Positions 47,403 through 60,500 of a DNA stretch of 64,000 nt are shown here, one piece after another. The notes under the pieces are model-generated. The model searched no databases. It was not told the DNA's origin and saw only the letters and a program-made list of their open reading frames with translations. This stretch comes from Sipunculus nudus (Eukaryota > Annelida > Sipuncula > Golfingiida > Sipunculidae), in contig CM049317.1 of assembly GCA_026874595.1 (NCBI GenBank), positions 16,295,382-16,359,381 on the forward strand, in the 5' to 3' direction. Each line of letters starts with the position of its first letter. The first letter of the stretch is position 1. Position numbers and translations under genes: made by a program.

Positions 47403-49610
47403 TATCATGCTTGTGACAGCGAACTATACTCTCACAGGTATTGATTCAGCGGGCCGTTGTGGCGTCTATTTCATTAATAACGCACAGCTAAACCAACTCG
47501 TGAACACTTGCTCCATGCGGACGTCTGGTGCGTTGTTTCGATCAAACGTTTACCATCGCCAAGAAGGCATCGGAATCTAACTTATCAAAAAAATGTATGT
47601 GCCTGGACAGTTTCTTGTGTATGTGTTCTCGTTCAGACAGCATGTGAACAGTGTAATGTTTACATATTGTTCAAAGGATTTATTTGACAGTTAAGATTTC
47701 GGCCAGAAAACTTTTAGGTCTGTTTATTGCTTCATCCAGGAGGATAAGCGTTAATCTCCGTTCCTGTGTGTGTTTGGGTATGTCTGTGTGTTTGTTCACA
47801 ACAAAATTTACGCAGTCATGAACGGAATCCCATCAAATTTTCTGTGCATTTCGGGAATCTGCCGATGAAGAAACATTAAGATTTGACTGTGGATCCGGGC
47901 ACATGATTCGGATTCAGGTACGTCATCAACAAACATTCACGGATGTGTGGTCGCTTATGCACAAATTAACGCACTGTTAATATGGGCTTAACATGTGAAT
48001 GCAAACACGTTTTAGGAACATCCTGTAATAGGGACCCCCTAAATGGTGAAGGCTTGCATTCTTTAAAATGCAGATTTCTAGTTATAGATGAACAGACGCC
48101 AAAGCGACTCGCTGAATCAAGGTCTGTGAAACGTAGCCGCCACAAACTTGATAGTCTTAAGATGGATACAACCCCTTTGGACCAAGACATAATCAATGCC
48201 GATAACGATAAGAGACTTGTACCCAAATTACACGAGCGCGAGGCCCTTCATTAAATCTTAATTAAAATGGAAAGACACGATAAGGAAGAAATATTCGGTC
48301 ATGTCTTAATTTGAATGTGGCTTTCTGGAAACGTAATATATTTGGATACATGTTCTTCTACCCGATTACAGGCATTTGTGAAAACCGCTGCCAGCTGTTT
48401 AATTTAAGGAATTGTCTGCAATCATGTTTCAGTATTAATGACCCACGTGATCTGACTCAGCATGAACCTTGCATGTGTTAATAATGAAAACATGTATTTG
48501 GCACAAAATGTTTTAGTTTGAACATTGCACTGTTCGCCGATTGGGCTATCATATATGATCATTTGCTTATAAAAAAGACCATGAGCTAATTAGTTTGCAT
48601 ATGTGGAATGCTAAATCAGTTCTCAGCTTATATCAGGTTACAGGGAACAGAATCAATCCCACACAAGAGACAATAAATAAAAGAAAAAAAAAAAAAAAAA
48701 AAAACGTGTTCTGACGGTATTAGGAAAAGTCTGAGACTTTAGACTGAGTATAGCCTCCAAAACGTCTACATTGTCATATAGTCTCTGACCTCTAGGCATT
48801 TTGCAGACTTTTATTTCACTGACCACTGGGCAGAAGAACACTTTAATCAAGGAGATAAACGATATTACACTGTAGTTCCTTGCCACGGAGTATATGCTCC
48901 ACCTGGCGCGGACCTTACACGATCTCCTGTCATATGCATGCCCGAATTCAAGGCAACACTGAAACTACAAATTTACACTAAATCCATTTGCCTGAAGAAT
49001 AGTTGTCTGGTTACAAGACAAACCAAATCCTTCTGATTGGATTGCAACCCCATACTGATTTAAGCAGTGACGAAGCTTGATTGAAAAAAAAGATTAACTT
49101 TAATTAATTAATCCCTTTGAATTGAGTCGTATACATATCTGTATGCAAGGTTATTTCAAACTCGTTGTAGATCTTTCTGTAAGCATATAAAAAAAAATCG
49201 CTACTGGTGGTGACATTGGTGTTGGTGGTGGTGGTGGGGGTTAATTAGTGCCATCTATATATTGAAGGTTGTCGCACTAAACATTTGTCACGGATCTCCG
49301 CTGTGGCCAAGCCTCGGATATGCCTGTTTTTGGTACGGAATTGTCGGATATAATGTACACTTTGTATTTTTAAGGGGGCTTTTTTTATTTCACCATAAAG
49401 TTCAGAGATATTTTCAATTATCTTTCGAAGGGTATCGCAGCGCCACCTGTCGGCAATTCTGTATCAAGGCAGAAAGCATTTTGTACTCTGAATCAAGGCC
49501 TAGGGGCTCTCCAGGGGTTTTTTAGAGCATCAACAAACATTTTGATTACCACATACACAGTATGTGGTAGGTAGAGTTTTAAATCATCTATATTGCCAAT
49601 ATATAACTAT
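47403..49610. other. Unit 2-specific region with an R1 copy
   Basis: Similarity to unit 1 stops after CATCTTCATATT and resumes at GGAAGATGCGTCAAGA near 49,633. The same landmarks are about 0.3 kb apart in unit 1, so about 1.9 kb is extra here. It holds an R1 copy, an A-rich tract at 48683-48704, a (TGG)n-rich patch near 49,210 and short frames (for example 48653-48886 minus) that I cannot assign. Confidence 0.6.
47728..48063 (+). repeat. R1 dispersed repeat, copy in unit 2-specific DNA
   Basis: It starts TGCTTCATCCAGGAGGATAA and ends AATGGTGAAGGCTTGCATTC. The interior has TTTGTTCACAACAAAATTTA, CATGAACGGAATCCCATCAA and GTGGATCCGGGCACATGATT. The terminal inverted repeats are degraded. Confidence 0.6.
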
Positions 49611-50324
49611 ATATGAGCTCACTACTATGCATGGAAGATGCGTCAAGAAATATTTGAAGGTGTTGCTTTAATTATGACATGGGGGTAAAATGTATAGTAT
49701 GCAACCAACGTGACGCACATCAGCGATTATGGGAAAAATGGTGAGAAGTAATGCTGTGTATTCAGTTTGTCATGTCCCATAAAATAAACAACTGTTCATT
49801 CTATATGACCTGTATAGCTGAACATTATTTGTATAAGAAAAAAAAAAGATATGATATACAATATGAGCAATTAACAGCTCATCCACATTATTCGAAATTT
49901 TCAGTAAATAAAATTCCATATGCTGTGGTTGGTTTCCTATTCGCGATGTTATATATTTGCGATTTTCAATTCCTCAGTCTTTCGTGAGGGTTTTCTTTTT
50001 CGCGATTTTACTTGCAAAAACTTGCAATGTACATACCAATTTAATAATATGTATACAAAATTTTAACCTTTTTGCTAGTAAACAAAAGTACTGATATTAT
50101 TTTTTTGTTATAAATCTTTCAGTTTCTTGTAACACAATATATGTTGGCACCACAATATACGAAAGTTGCCGTTGCAGCAACAGAAAATAAAACTTTTATT
50201 TTTCGCGATCATTTGCTGCGAGTATCGCGAATTTGATACCCACGAGAACAAAAAAAAATATTATATAATTATGAGTGATATTAAGTTCAAGCTCAAGTAA
50301 AAGCGTCAGAACGTCTGTCATTAA

Positions 50325-50910
50325 TGCTTTCGCCAGGAATGTATGCCCTCATTCCCGTTCGTTTGTGTGGGTGTGTTTGTGTGCTTGTTTACAACATAAT
50401 TCAAATTTTCATAAACGGAATCCCATGGCATTTTCCAGGACACCCCGGGGCTCGGGCCAATGACGAACCTATTAGATTTTGGTGTTGGTCCGCCAAATGA
50501 GTCTTATCCAAGAAGGACTTCCAAAAATATTCACTCAAGTGAAGTAACATATGCCTATTTTTTTTATTTATTTATTTTTTTGTTGTTGGAGGTAACCGCC
50601 TCCATTTTTTTAATGCAAGCTTAACTAAGTATATTTACATTTGCAGATTTCCATTACGGTTTCGGACTACTTGACAGGGAAGTATCACACGCTTCCTCTC
50701 ATTTTATATCCTGGTGTTAACCAGGCCCGGTGACTACTGCACCTGCGGGCCCTGGTAATCATACCACCGAGGACCCCCGTCGTGTGTGAGTGAAGAATAT
50801 TCACTCAAGTGTAGTAACATATGCCTATTGAACATGGAAATATAATCCGAAAAAGTGAATAAAACACTTCAGGGAAGATATTGCACCAATGAACCTGGGA
50901 ATTAGGGATA
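50325..50910 (+). repeat. R1 dispersed repeat, unit 2 copy, interrupted
   Basis: The counterpart of the R1 copy at 40003. The left end GCTTTCGCCAGGAATGTATG is present, the body is split by a family S SINE at 50560-50795, and it resumes with ACATGGAAATATAATCCG. The right inverted end is lost. Confidence 0.6.
50560..50795 (-). repeat. SINE family S inserted into R1, with 34-bp flanking direct repeat
   Basis: On the plus strand it begins with a T-rich run (the A-rich tail on the minus strand), then GGAGGTAACCGCCTCC and TGGTGTTAACCAGGCCCGGT, and stops before the tRNA-like head, so it is 5' truncated. The 34 bases at 50526-50559 are repeated at 50796-50829 with one mismatch. Unit 1 has the uninterrupted site near 40,200. 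Confidence 0.75.
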
Positions 50911-51315
50911 ATGCATATCGCTAATTAATTAATGAGACATTTCGTGACTGCTCTGTAATTTACATTCAATGCAATGATTATTTGAATAAAACATAATATA
51001 TTTATCGTTATGCATACAACTTGTAGTGCTCAGCGATCAAATTCTTTCATGGACCAGTTCCAGGACGCGGCGTTTGAGATATTCTTTACCTAAAGCACTT
51101 TAAACAAAATAACTGTATTTCCCTGGGAATTTATAAGAGGAGAAACAACCATTTCCTTTCATAGCATGTACGTTGTGTATGACATGGTTTTGTTTTACGG
51201 TAGTCTGTTGGTTCATTAAAACTTCTATTATTGACGCAACATATCCCCGTAGCTGTGTACACAAAATGCCGGACCATAACCAGAACTTTTCAACCATGTC
51301 ACGTCTGGTTGCACT

Positions 51316-51380
51316 GGGGGGGGGGGGGGGGGGGGTTAGTTGAAAAAAGTACAGATTTCTAAAAAAAAAAAAAAAAAAAA
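51316..51380. repeat. G and A homopolymer tracts
   Basis: About 20 G at 51316-51335 and about 20 A at 51361-51380, near the end of unit 2. The unit 1 counterpart has only an A run (40798-40817). Confidence 0.9.
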
Positions 51381-51460
51381 CCAGACAAGAATGCGTCGGG
51401 GCAAGGTATGTCAAACTATTTATAAAAAAATAAGATAAAATAAATAAAATGATATAAAAA

Positions 51461-52454
51461 TCACGTGTGCTACGTGTCCTGATGTGGTATCAAACATTGC
51501 GATTATATTTGCTTTTGATAAACCCATCACATACCCATTTGCTTCCACCGGGCGTTAACAAGTTTAGAAACACTCGAAGAATACTGTGAGGATCTTTAAA
51601 ACACACAGACTTTCACTAGGTTTATGGTGTCCGTTAATTTACTAGGCATATAAAGTACACATTATTCTTTCATTGAAATACAATCGTAACTTTCAAGATT
51701 GCGTCCAGAAGTCATTTCCTAACGAATTCATTTAGTAGAAATTAACTTGCACGGGACATGATCAGTGGAGCGAAAAAAAATCTAAACATTGCGTTCTCCA
51801 CTACGGCCAATACATCAAGATGGTGACCAACAGTAAAAGATCTAATTTATTAGCGATTCTTTACTAGAACATCTTCCTCTTTTGACCATAATTTTTTTTT
51901 TCGGCACAGGGTTTTACATTAGGTAGACTTTCTGACAAAAAGGAGGCTATGACAGAATACACGGCACGAAATTCTTGCCCGAATGAGGGCTTAAGCTTAA
52001 CGGGTATTCGGGATCACGACTTTGTTTTATTTGTTCAAACCGAACTATCATGTGTGCAAAACAAGTAATGCATTTATGACAGCGTACATGTCATATATCA
52101 TACATTAACTATCCAGTCGTATGAGGAAAATTACAAAATGAATTAAACATAGTTATAAAGATTTAATAAATGGAAAATATAATAAAAAAAAAACAAAACA
52201 TATTATCTAGGTAACACAAAACAAAAACTGCGTCATGAACGCATATAAGACTGCAGCTTCCTTTCGGACTGAAAACATTTAAAAACAACGATCCTAAAAA
52301 GAAACAAAAGTTTAAATACAACGATCCTAGAAATACAAATGTGAATTAAATAAGGTATTTACCGTTCAGCGCAAAGGCCCTTCGAGGTATACGACCTTCC
52401 CCACAGCAACCTCAATACAGGCACTGGCAAATGGAGACGAGCGTTTTAGAGATT
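51461..52454. other. Intergenic, nothing recognised
   Basis: AT-rich DNA beyond the tandem duplication. No gene or repeat identified. Confidence 0.45.
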
Positions 52455-52720
52455 CGCTTCAGGCAGCCTCGCGTGTCAGTAGATGCGGCCATTTAGAGCA
52501 CGTGCTTCAGAAAACAGCTTTGGAAAATAACGCACTCCTAATGCCCGAGCAAAGCTTTGGACCTTTCAGACTAACATGACCTCAAGGCTACACCTAAAAT
52601 TTGCTTACAGAGCCTCATGAAGATTTTAAATATCTCTTCGACGGCCAGGCCGGTAATGGGGGAGCTTTCAAGGGAAAGGCGCAGCTTTATTGATTTTGTG
52701 GTCACGTGGTACAAAGCGAT
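52455..52720. repeat. Third, diverged copy of a piece of the duplicated block
   Basis: GCAGCCTCGCGTGTC, CCATTTAGAGCACGTGCTT, GGACCTTTCAGACTAACATG, TTGCTTACAGAGCCTCATGA and TTTATTGATTTTGTGGTCA follow the order of 46,590-46,850 (and 37,180-38,330 without the Tigger). Divergence is clearly greater than between units 1 and 2. It could be an older duplicate or a dispersed repeat contained in the block. The minus-strand 100-codon frame here is not conserved in the other copies. Confidence 0.55.
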
Positions 52721-55700
52721 GGTCACACAGCAGAGTTTTAGTCTTCTTTCGGTATCGTTTTTGCTCGCATTGTGTATTCGTTTCAAACGCCTGACAGAAC
52801 GCATGACAACGCATAAATTCGCGCACAAACGCAGCAGACAGAAAACATGAAGTGGACATTTATATTTTAACACATATCAATATATATATATATTAAACAC
52901 TACATTATATATGAGATGAGTGTAATCTAAATTCATGATCACGTTCAGAGTGTCAGATGGGGATCTTTAGGATAAAGACGCAACATATGAGACTATAAGG
53001 TTGCCTTAAGGTCAGCATAGCAATAATTTATCTCCCAAGGAAAGAAAAAGAGAAGACACAGAAATTTGCATTTTTAGCATATGTATGACCCTGATTTACT
53101 TGATGGTAGTCTGTTTGCTAAACAACAAATTACGCAACGGCCCCATATATAATCTTTTGTACCATTATGACTACCAAAACCAAACCGTTGCCGGTCACTT
53201 TCGGTCGTATATAAGACAATTCGCTCCTTACACAGCGCTTTACCCATAGGCTAACTACCTATATCGTTAGTGCTGTTTGTTATGACCTTGAATCCTGAAT
53301 CTCTTCACCAGAGGGGAGTATGTATTTTGGTTCAATCAGATGACACCCTGTGCTGAAGACAAAACGGTTTACCAGCTAAGCGAGGAATACACGAAGCCAA
53401 TGTTGTTCATTTAGTTTTGAGTGACAGCTCATCGCCCCGGCGACCGTTTGAACTAGTCACAGACTCAAAGAGAATTGTCCCACACGTGGTTTCTGGGCGG
53501 AGCCTGATGCCTGTCGAGTGTTCGTTGACTTGCAATTGATTGGCTGCTAGTCACATCAGCAGTATTTTTCAGCAGACAAGCCCATGTGCACCACCTGGTG
53601 TTTAAGTGCATCATAAACGGTTAATGCAGGCAGCGGGAAAATCAGTAGCTTCTTTAGAAGCGCAAGATTTCCGCAGAATCGGGAGCGATCAGAAATTATG
53701 CCAAGCACCTCCTACTGTAAATCAGTAGCGAGTCACAGATTCTGTGTGCCAACAACACTGTTTTCAAAGTATACATTTAGACAATGTAGGGACTGCCATT
53801 TTATGATTGGAAATATAAATAGAATGTGGTTATTTACAAGTATTTAAAGTGCACTATAAGTCCCTCATAACTTTTCACTACTCTGTTATCATAGCAACCG
53901 TTAGATCCAGCTTAGATTTCAGCTGTTTCAAATGCATCAGGAAGTTGAACGAATTATAGCCCCATAAGCTCTAGTGTTAAAAAACTGTGATAGCTACACA
54001 TTTTCTAGCACAGTAACTGCTTGGCTTCAAATTCTTCAAAGTCGATATTGGCTGGGTTACCTGAACACCATAAAACATTTACGAGAATGGCAAAGCTGGG
54101 GGAATGTCCAAACCATACTACAGCGTTTAGGCACATCAGAAAGAACCTTTTATAGAAATCGGTAAAACCCAAGTCTGTGTTCATGCATGAACACACATGG
54201 TAAAACCTTTTCTTTTTGGTGAGAGATATTCGTCTCAATATGGGCTCTAAAAATTAAATTTATTTCCCCACAATCATTTGTACTCTAAGTATGATATTTT
54301 TGCATTACAGTGTTGGCTCATGTACTGAACATTACAAAATGATGGAACGGATCATTCTATAGCATTTTGCACAACTAAACCCTGCAAAAACCAGATCTAT
54401 GTATCCCCGTCGAGCTTAAACGCACTGAATACCCGAGATACTCGCAAAAAAAGAATAATCATCCGTGTTGTCATTATAAACCAAATCATTCGACTGCAAT
54501 TCTTCCCGTAAAGCCTACAGGCTGTTGCCATAAAACTTCCGCGTGTCGACTTTTGTCTCCATTGCTTAATATCCATTCAGATCAACTGGGCAGTGACAAG
54601 AGGTGTCACTCCATTAATATGAAAATAAATAATAGTACACGAAGATGTGTTTTTTTAGGAAATTTCAAAATACCTACACGTGCCCTCATTTGCAAATTTT
54701 ATAAATTTCATTGTAAGATCCCTGTGGCATAAACCATCCATCAAATTTAAGCAAGTTTCACATATAATAGCCGGATTGTAGGAAATGAGTTCGTAAGAAT
54801 GGGGACAACGGCCTCCGATTAAAATATAAAAATATTTATTTTATTTGATTTATAACGACAGCATTCAGGGCATAATTATTCCAAAATAAAGTGTATTCAC
54901 AATAGCAAAATTCAGACATGCCTTGGCGGGGTGCCGAAAAAACTGTTATTACATTGTACCATATAGATAAAGTTTCTTAGTATTATTCAACAGGCACTAA
55001 CACAAATTTGAACGGGTCCTTTCCGCCACGGTTTGAATTCAAAACAGTCTAACGTAAAATTGATGCTCTATATAAAACGTGCCGCTGTTAAAAAGAAATG
55101 TTCTCTTTGAAAATTATCATCAAATTCCATACTTTTGTAAACTTATTAAAGCTATACATTTATCATTAAGTATATACATATTTGGTTTCATAATTGGAAT
55201 CTATTAAATATTAAATCATCCCAAGTTGTTCTACCCAAAGACATTTAATCCTGCACTAATTATAGGGGTCGGATGATACAGCTGGGAATCTAGCTGTTCA
55301 TGAAATTGGCGATCCTACTGGGGTCTAAATGGTAATCTGTTGCCATGATTGCCACATGCTTCCATGGTTCAGTTCCATGATTCCGCCAACCGTCCTTGTC
55401 TGGTCCTGTCTGAAAGATCGACGTGACTGCCATGCCGTTGAAGGTCTCTCATAAATGACACATGTAGCTGCGGATCCCAAAAAGCGGATGGTCATGCCAT
55501 TATGTAAGTCTTCAACTGGGGGTTAAAGGAGTCCTGTTATGTAGTATTTTGCAAATATGCTCTAAATGACAATAAGCAACTATTCGGGTGTATAAAAACA
55601 ACCAACTGCCGTATTTTTAACCTAATACTTTTTGTAAAATTATATAAAAATTATTGTATACTTTGACAACAGTGTTTGTTTCGCCTAGGCATAGTTTTGA

Positions 55701-56800
55701 TTATATTGAAGTATTCTTGACCCTTTTCAGTTTGCAGTACTTTAATTTTAGCTGGGAAAATCGGAGGTTTGTAAAGCACGCTACCTGAAATACAACACCC
55801 GGGGGTATTTAATCGATGACTCCTTTATCTGATCCACATGGAAGGCTTAATTTCAGTCTTGAAAAACAATTCATATATAAATACATAATAACTACCCAAG
55901 GGATTATTCCCGCGCGAATAATGACAAAACAGCCTATACTTAAAGTCATATATCCTTTCGGTGAAATCCTTTATATATTTTAATTAATTAGCATCCTTAT
56001 ATTAAAGGTCCAGTCTTGTCTTCAATTTCACTCGTATCGTCAACATACTATATGTTACTCTACCATTACCCATGTAAATTCACTTTCTCTCATGGAGTGA
56101 GGATGAGGAACCCGATTTATCATCAAGGAGGGTCTTGTCTCCATCCTTCCATTTCCTGGAAGCCATATCGGATCAGATTTTACCAGATAAAACATCTTTT
56201 CAGTCCGAAAATACCGTCTGAGTTATGAAATGGTAAAATCGGTCATCACGCTCAAACAAGACATATAACAAGTAATTGTTCCTGTTCCTTTCCCACATGT
56301 CCTTGCATTTGAACGCCATGGCCGTGACCCAATATTTCATTCGGCAGTTGATCTTTGCAAGACCTTGGCCTGAGCACGGGTCTATCCATTGGTGCGTTAT
56401 TTTTACACTGTGACGTCAATAAACCACCCACAAGGGAGGCTAATTTAGCGACATATGAACGGAGTAAGACTCGTCTTGCGCTAATTTCTCAGTAACTTGC
56501 TGGACATGCCGATTCGGCCCGCCTATGCCGCCTAGTGTTTGATCCTTGATCTTGCGAAGAAAACAGCTAGGCGGGCGCTTACATACGTAAATGGCGTTTT
56601 CTTTCCATTTAGCTGTTAGTCATACACAGCTTGAAGAATTTGCCATGAGGCCTTATTGGGAGATTGCTATTTGTAAGAGGATATCAACCCCTTCAGAATT
56701 GGCATTCTTTTCCCATGTATCGCAAAATCGGCTCCAAACGATTATAACACTGAGAATGAACACTTATGATAGTCATGTAATTGTAAACTCGTTAGATGTT
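52721..56800. other. Intergenic, no supported gene
   Basis: About 4 kb of mostly AT-rich DNA. Around 53.4-53.6 kb GC content rises, with GGGCGGAGC and GATTGGCTG, which resemble GC- and CCAAT-box words. No open frame or TATA arrangement follows, so I do not call a promoter. Confidence 0.4.
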
Positions 56801-56827
56801 CAGCATGTTAACCAGGCAGTTCTTTCT

Positions 56828-57515
56828 TAATACCAAAAACTTAACGAAAAGTACCGAAAAGTTTCCAAAAAGTATTGAAATATTACCAAAAATTACTAAA
56901 AAGACTATATACTAAATACTAAACATTGCCAACATGTTGTTTTAGACTGTTAGTAAGGTTAGAAAATTATGTGCTCTTTCGACCCTTTATAAAAGATGAT
57001 GAAACGTGACTGAAAAGCTTCATAAAGTGATCAACTGTTACCAAATAAGTATTAAAAAATACCAAAAAGTACAGAAAATGTCAATGGTCTAAAATGTTAC
57101 TTCACGAAAAAAATATGTTAACATTTTATCTGATTCCACATTTCACAAAAAATTCAGAAGGTGTGCTGCTCTTAGTCTTATTCATTCTAAAGTTAGGGCT
57201 ACCTCTGTCATATCGCTGTATATACTGCTAAATACTGCCTAGAGAATATATAACTGTTCAATATTTCAAATGATGTTCCCATTCAAATCCAATTCAGTTA
57301 GGTATTTAAAATGTTAATATTTTTAGTACTTATATATGGAAATATTTTGTCACTTTTCAGTCAATTTTGCTTTCCAGTCAATTTTCATCATCTTTTTTTT
57401 CGGTATCTTTTCAATACTTTTCAGTAACTTTTGGTACTTTTAATAACTTCTCGGTGCTTTTCCTTAACTTTCTGTACTTTTCGGTAATTTCCAATACTTT
57501 TCGGTGTTTAGAAAA
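56828..57515. repeat. Inverted arrays of a degenerate GAAAAGTACC-type iteron
   Basis: The left array (56828-56912, with more units at 57045-57080) carries GAAAAGTACC, AAAAAGTATTG and AAAATTACT words at roughly 10-13 bp spacing. The right array (57352-57515) carries the complement: GGTACTTTT, CTGTACTTTTCGGT and CAATACTTTTCGGT. AACCAGGCAG sits just left of the left array (56810-56819) and just right of the right array (57521-57530), in the same orientation. Confidence 0.6.
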
Positions 57516-57530
57516 ACCCCAACCAGGCAG

Positions 57531-60500
57531 ATTTTTCTTAATTTTCTTAATCGGAAGAATCCCTTGTTCTGTCCCTGTAGATATAATACCCAAAGTAGAG
57601 TGATTAAACTGTCAGGAAACAATCTCGAATTGTTCCAATAAGTAAACAATCAGTTCCTTCCTTATATACAAATGCATAAGATAGGTATGTATCAGATTTC
57701 ATATATATACACATAAGTTGACGTTTCTTTAAACATTCTGTATGAAGGTCGATGGAGTTCGATGTAATTTGAGTATGGGCCACGTACAAATTGTTAAAGA
57801 TAGCGGGTTCGTTATTAATTATTTTTGGATCGTAAGGCAAAATTTATTTGGTTGTATTGTTATATTTCCTTTATACTTCATTTTGGCAATACTTGGCGAT
57901 ACCTGCACTATTGTGAAACGAAAAGGGATAAATATGCTCAATATTTCATATTTCATCTCACGTAGTTATCTCCATACTCAATTACTTAGGAACATATTCG
58001 ATAATCTCATTTATTCCAAAAACTCATTATTTTTAGGTCGACCAATAAGCCATTTATTTTGTTCTGCTCCATGATAACTGGTTTCAAGCTGGAGTTTTAT
58101 CCTTGATTTGATGGATTAGGTAATAATGATCTATTCTATTCCTCTGATCATTTAATGGGAAAGTCATACCAATCTTTGAAGCTCTGACAGTTGATGTATA
58201 CGGTAATACCTTCTATTTCCGGTTACCTAGCCATATAAATGTGTTACTGGCAGCATCCTTGACCCTCGGAGGATTCTACGATAGCCATAAGGAACAAGGG
58301 CGCCTTCAAATCACACAAGTTGACAAGTTGTGTGGCGGGGGCGGCTTTCCCTTTATTATCAATAGTGGCAAAGCAAAAGAAGAACCCAAACAACAAAACT
58401 TCCTTCAAAAATATTTTCTAAAATAATTTATTGCTTTGAGTAAAAGTGTAATGGTTCAATGTCACTTTGCGATCTTGTCATTTTATCAAGATGAGACATT
58501 TCAAAAGACTTCGTTGCCCTTGCATTCATCAGCAATAGGCATAAAGAAACATTTCCGGGTACGTTTGTGTTGCAATGTACGGAATGCTTCATGATAAATG
58601 CAATGACGTAATGCAAAACATGTTGTATTGAAATAATTGCAGTTAAATAATACTTTACGCTGATATGTTTGTCGATATGTTTTTATATGTTGCATGTTCG
58701 AATAGGACAGTCATAAAACAATATGTTCATGTTTCATGGTTATTTATAGGTTTTATGTTATCTTTATAGTCTCTAACCTCCGGTTGGTGACCGCAGTAGA
58801 ATGAAATCTCTGGAATGTGCCATCATATGTCCTTAACAATGACAAACAATGGACATGTCATGTCACAATGGACAATGTTTGTTTGTTACGATGGATATAA
58901 TTTGTTTATTTTATCGTTTGTTTGTCTCTTAGAGCTTTATAATGATTAAAAACCTATATTAATCTACAATTATTTCAGTTGTAATTGTTTAAACACTGTA
59001 CTACATATAATTTATCCGTTTAAACAAAACTATAAGACAAATGTTATACAAAGTAGAACCAGTTTTGCCTAGACAGAATTTGTTTTTAATTATCGGCATA
59101 GGGAAAAATAACCTCGTTGATTCTGTACATGTAAGGTCATTCTTCAAAATCGTTTCCTTGTTTTCAGTACGAGCTCACACACCGTTCACAGCCGAGTCGG
59201 TATGAAAGATCTGCTGTCTACTAAGGTTACTCAGTCCACTTTTAAGCAAATCGAAAGCATTCATATGATTAAAACTAAAGTGCCTTATAATTTATAACTA
59301 ATAATAAAGCCTGTTAACTAAGACCACTTTTTGGCCAGCCCATAGGCGTTGTTATTACGGCTACTAAACTAATCCTTATGGAAATAGTATCGGCGAACAT
59401 ACAGCTAAATCTGATGAATGGCCTCAAACAATAGTTTTTTTTCTTTTTTAATTAAGAGCCTGTGATCAGCCGGGTCTAAATGAATGTCGTACCAAGTATC
59501 GACAGAAGTCCAAGAATACTCGTTCTTATGTAATTGACCATAACTTCATTAGAACAAAATGCAAATAAGAGATATATATATTTGGAAGTGTAGATGTACG
59601 CTGGATATTAAATATCAAAACATAAATCTAGTAATCTAATTGTAAATTTATCTTACGATTTTTTTTTCTTTTATTATTGGATATATATTTGTTGTTTGAA
59701 TGTAACAGTTAAATGTGATAAAAAATGGCGTGGGGAGTTATTGCATTGCTTGTATGCAGGGGAGAATTTAAAGAATAAGAAAGGGGGGGGGGGCGCCTGA
59801 GGTATTTTATCGTTAGTTTTCACAACAAATCAGCGTTTAACTGAATTGATATGCAGGTCTGGAGAATGTTACAAGGAAATGATAATATATATTTTCAATG
59901 TAGGAGAACTGAAAAGACCCATATTTCATCAGGAACAGAAAAAGCATAAGACATTAAAGCATATATATCTACCTGCCGTAATTGTAAGCAAGTTTTAAAT
60001 CTGTTGAACAGTGCTTGGTCATTAAAGCAAATCATTGACATTCTGTCGAAGTAGTTAGCTTTCAAATATAAATAAATATCATAGCCAATAGTCTTTATAG
60101 CCATACGAAACAGTAATAACCCGAAAGCTATTTTCCCTAGCCAACACTTATCTAATTAAATGTAATATTTATGCTATCATAATGCATTTAAATCAGATTT
60201 ATATTGTTTATTTGTTTGCAGAAATTTGTGGGTGTAAATATGGTATGTCACTAAAATTCAAAACTACCAAAGTTTCAAGAAAGGCACGGATCGAAAATAC
60301 CAACACTGGGAAAACATTTTTTCACAAGCCACGTGTGATTCCTCTATACTTTCATGACAGATACAGTTGTATCACATAGAAATGAAAAAGCTCGCTACCT
60401 TTGACTCTATCCGATAGATACATGTATTTGTGTGCGCGCGTGTATCGGAGTTTCCTATCTGAGTAAGTGATATAGTCTTTCCTACCTTATTGCCTAGACT

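Larger units (their letters stand above)
41011..51460. repeat. Tandem segmental duplication, unit 2
   Basis: The second copy of the 10-kb block. It begins at AAGGAACTAGACCCAAAGCA (41015), the direct continuation of the unit 1 end, and finishes near AAAATGATATAAAAA, after which similarity stops. By eye most of it aligns with unit 1 with scattered substitutions. Larger differences: extra DNA at about 42578-42827 and 47403-49610, a family S SINE at 50560, no Tigger insertion, and about 125 bp missing in the GCGGTATGC element. Confidence 0.85.

Noticed and set aside
53400-53640. Promoter with GC and CCAAT boxes
   Set aside because: Individual words are present, but there is no TATA/initiator arrangement or downstream exon.
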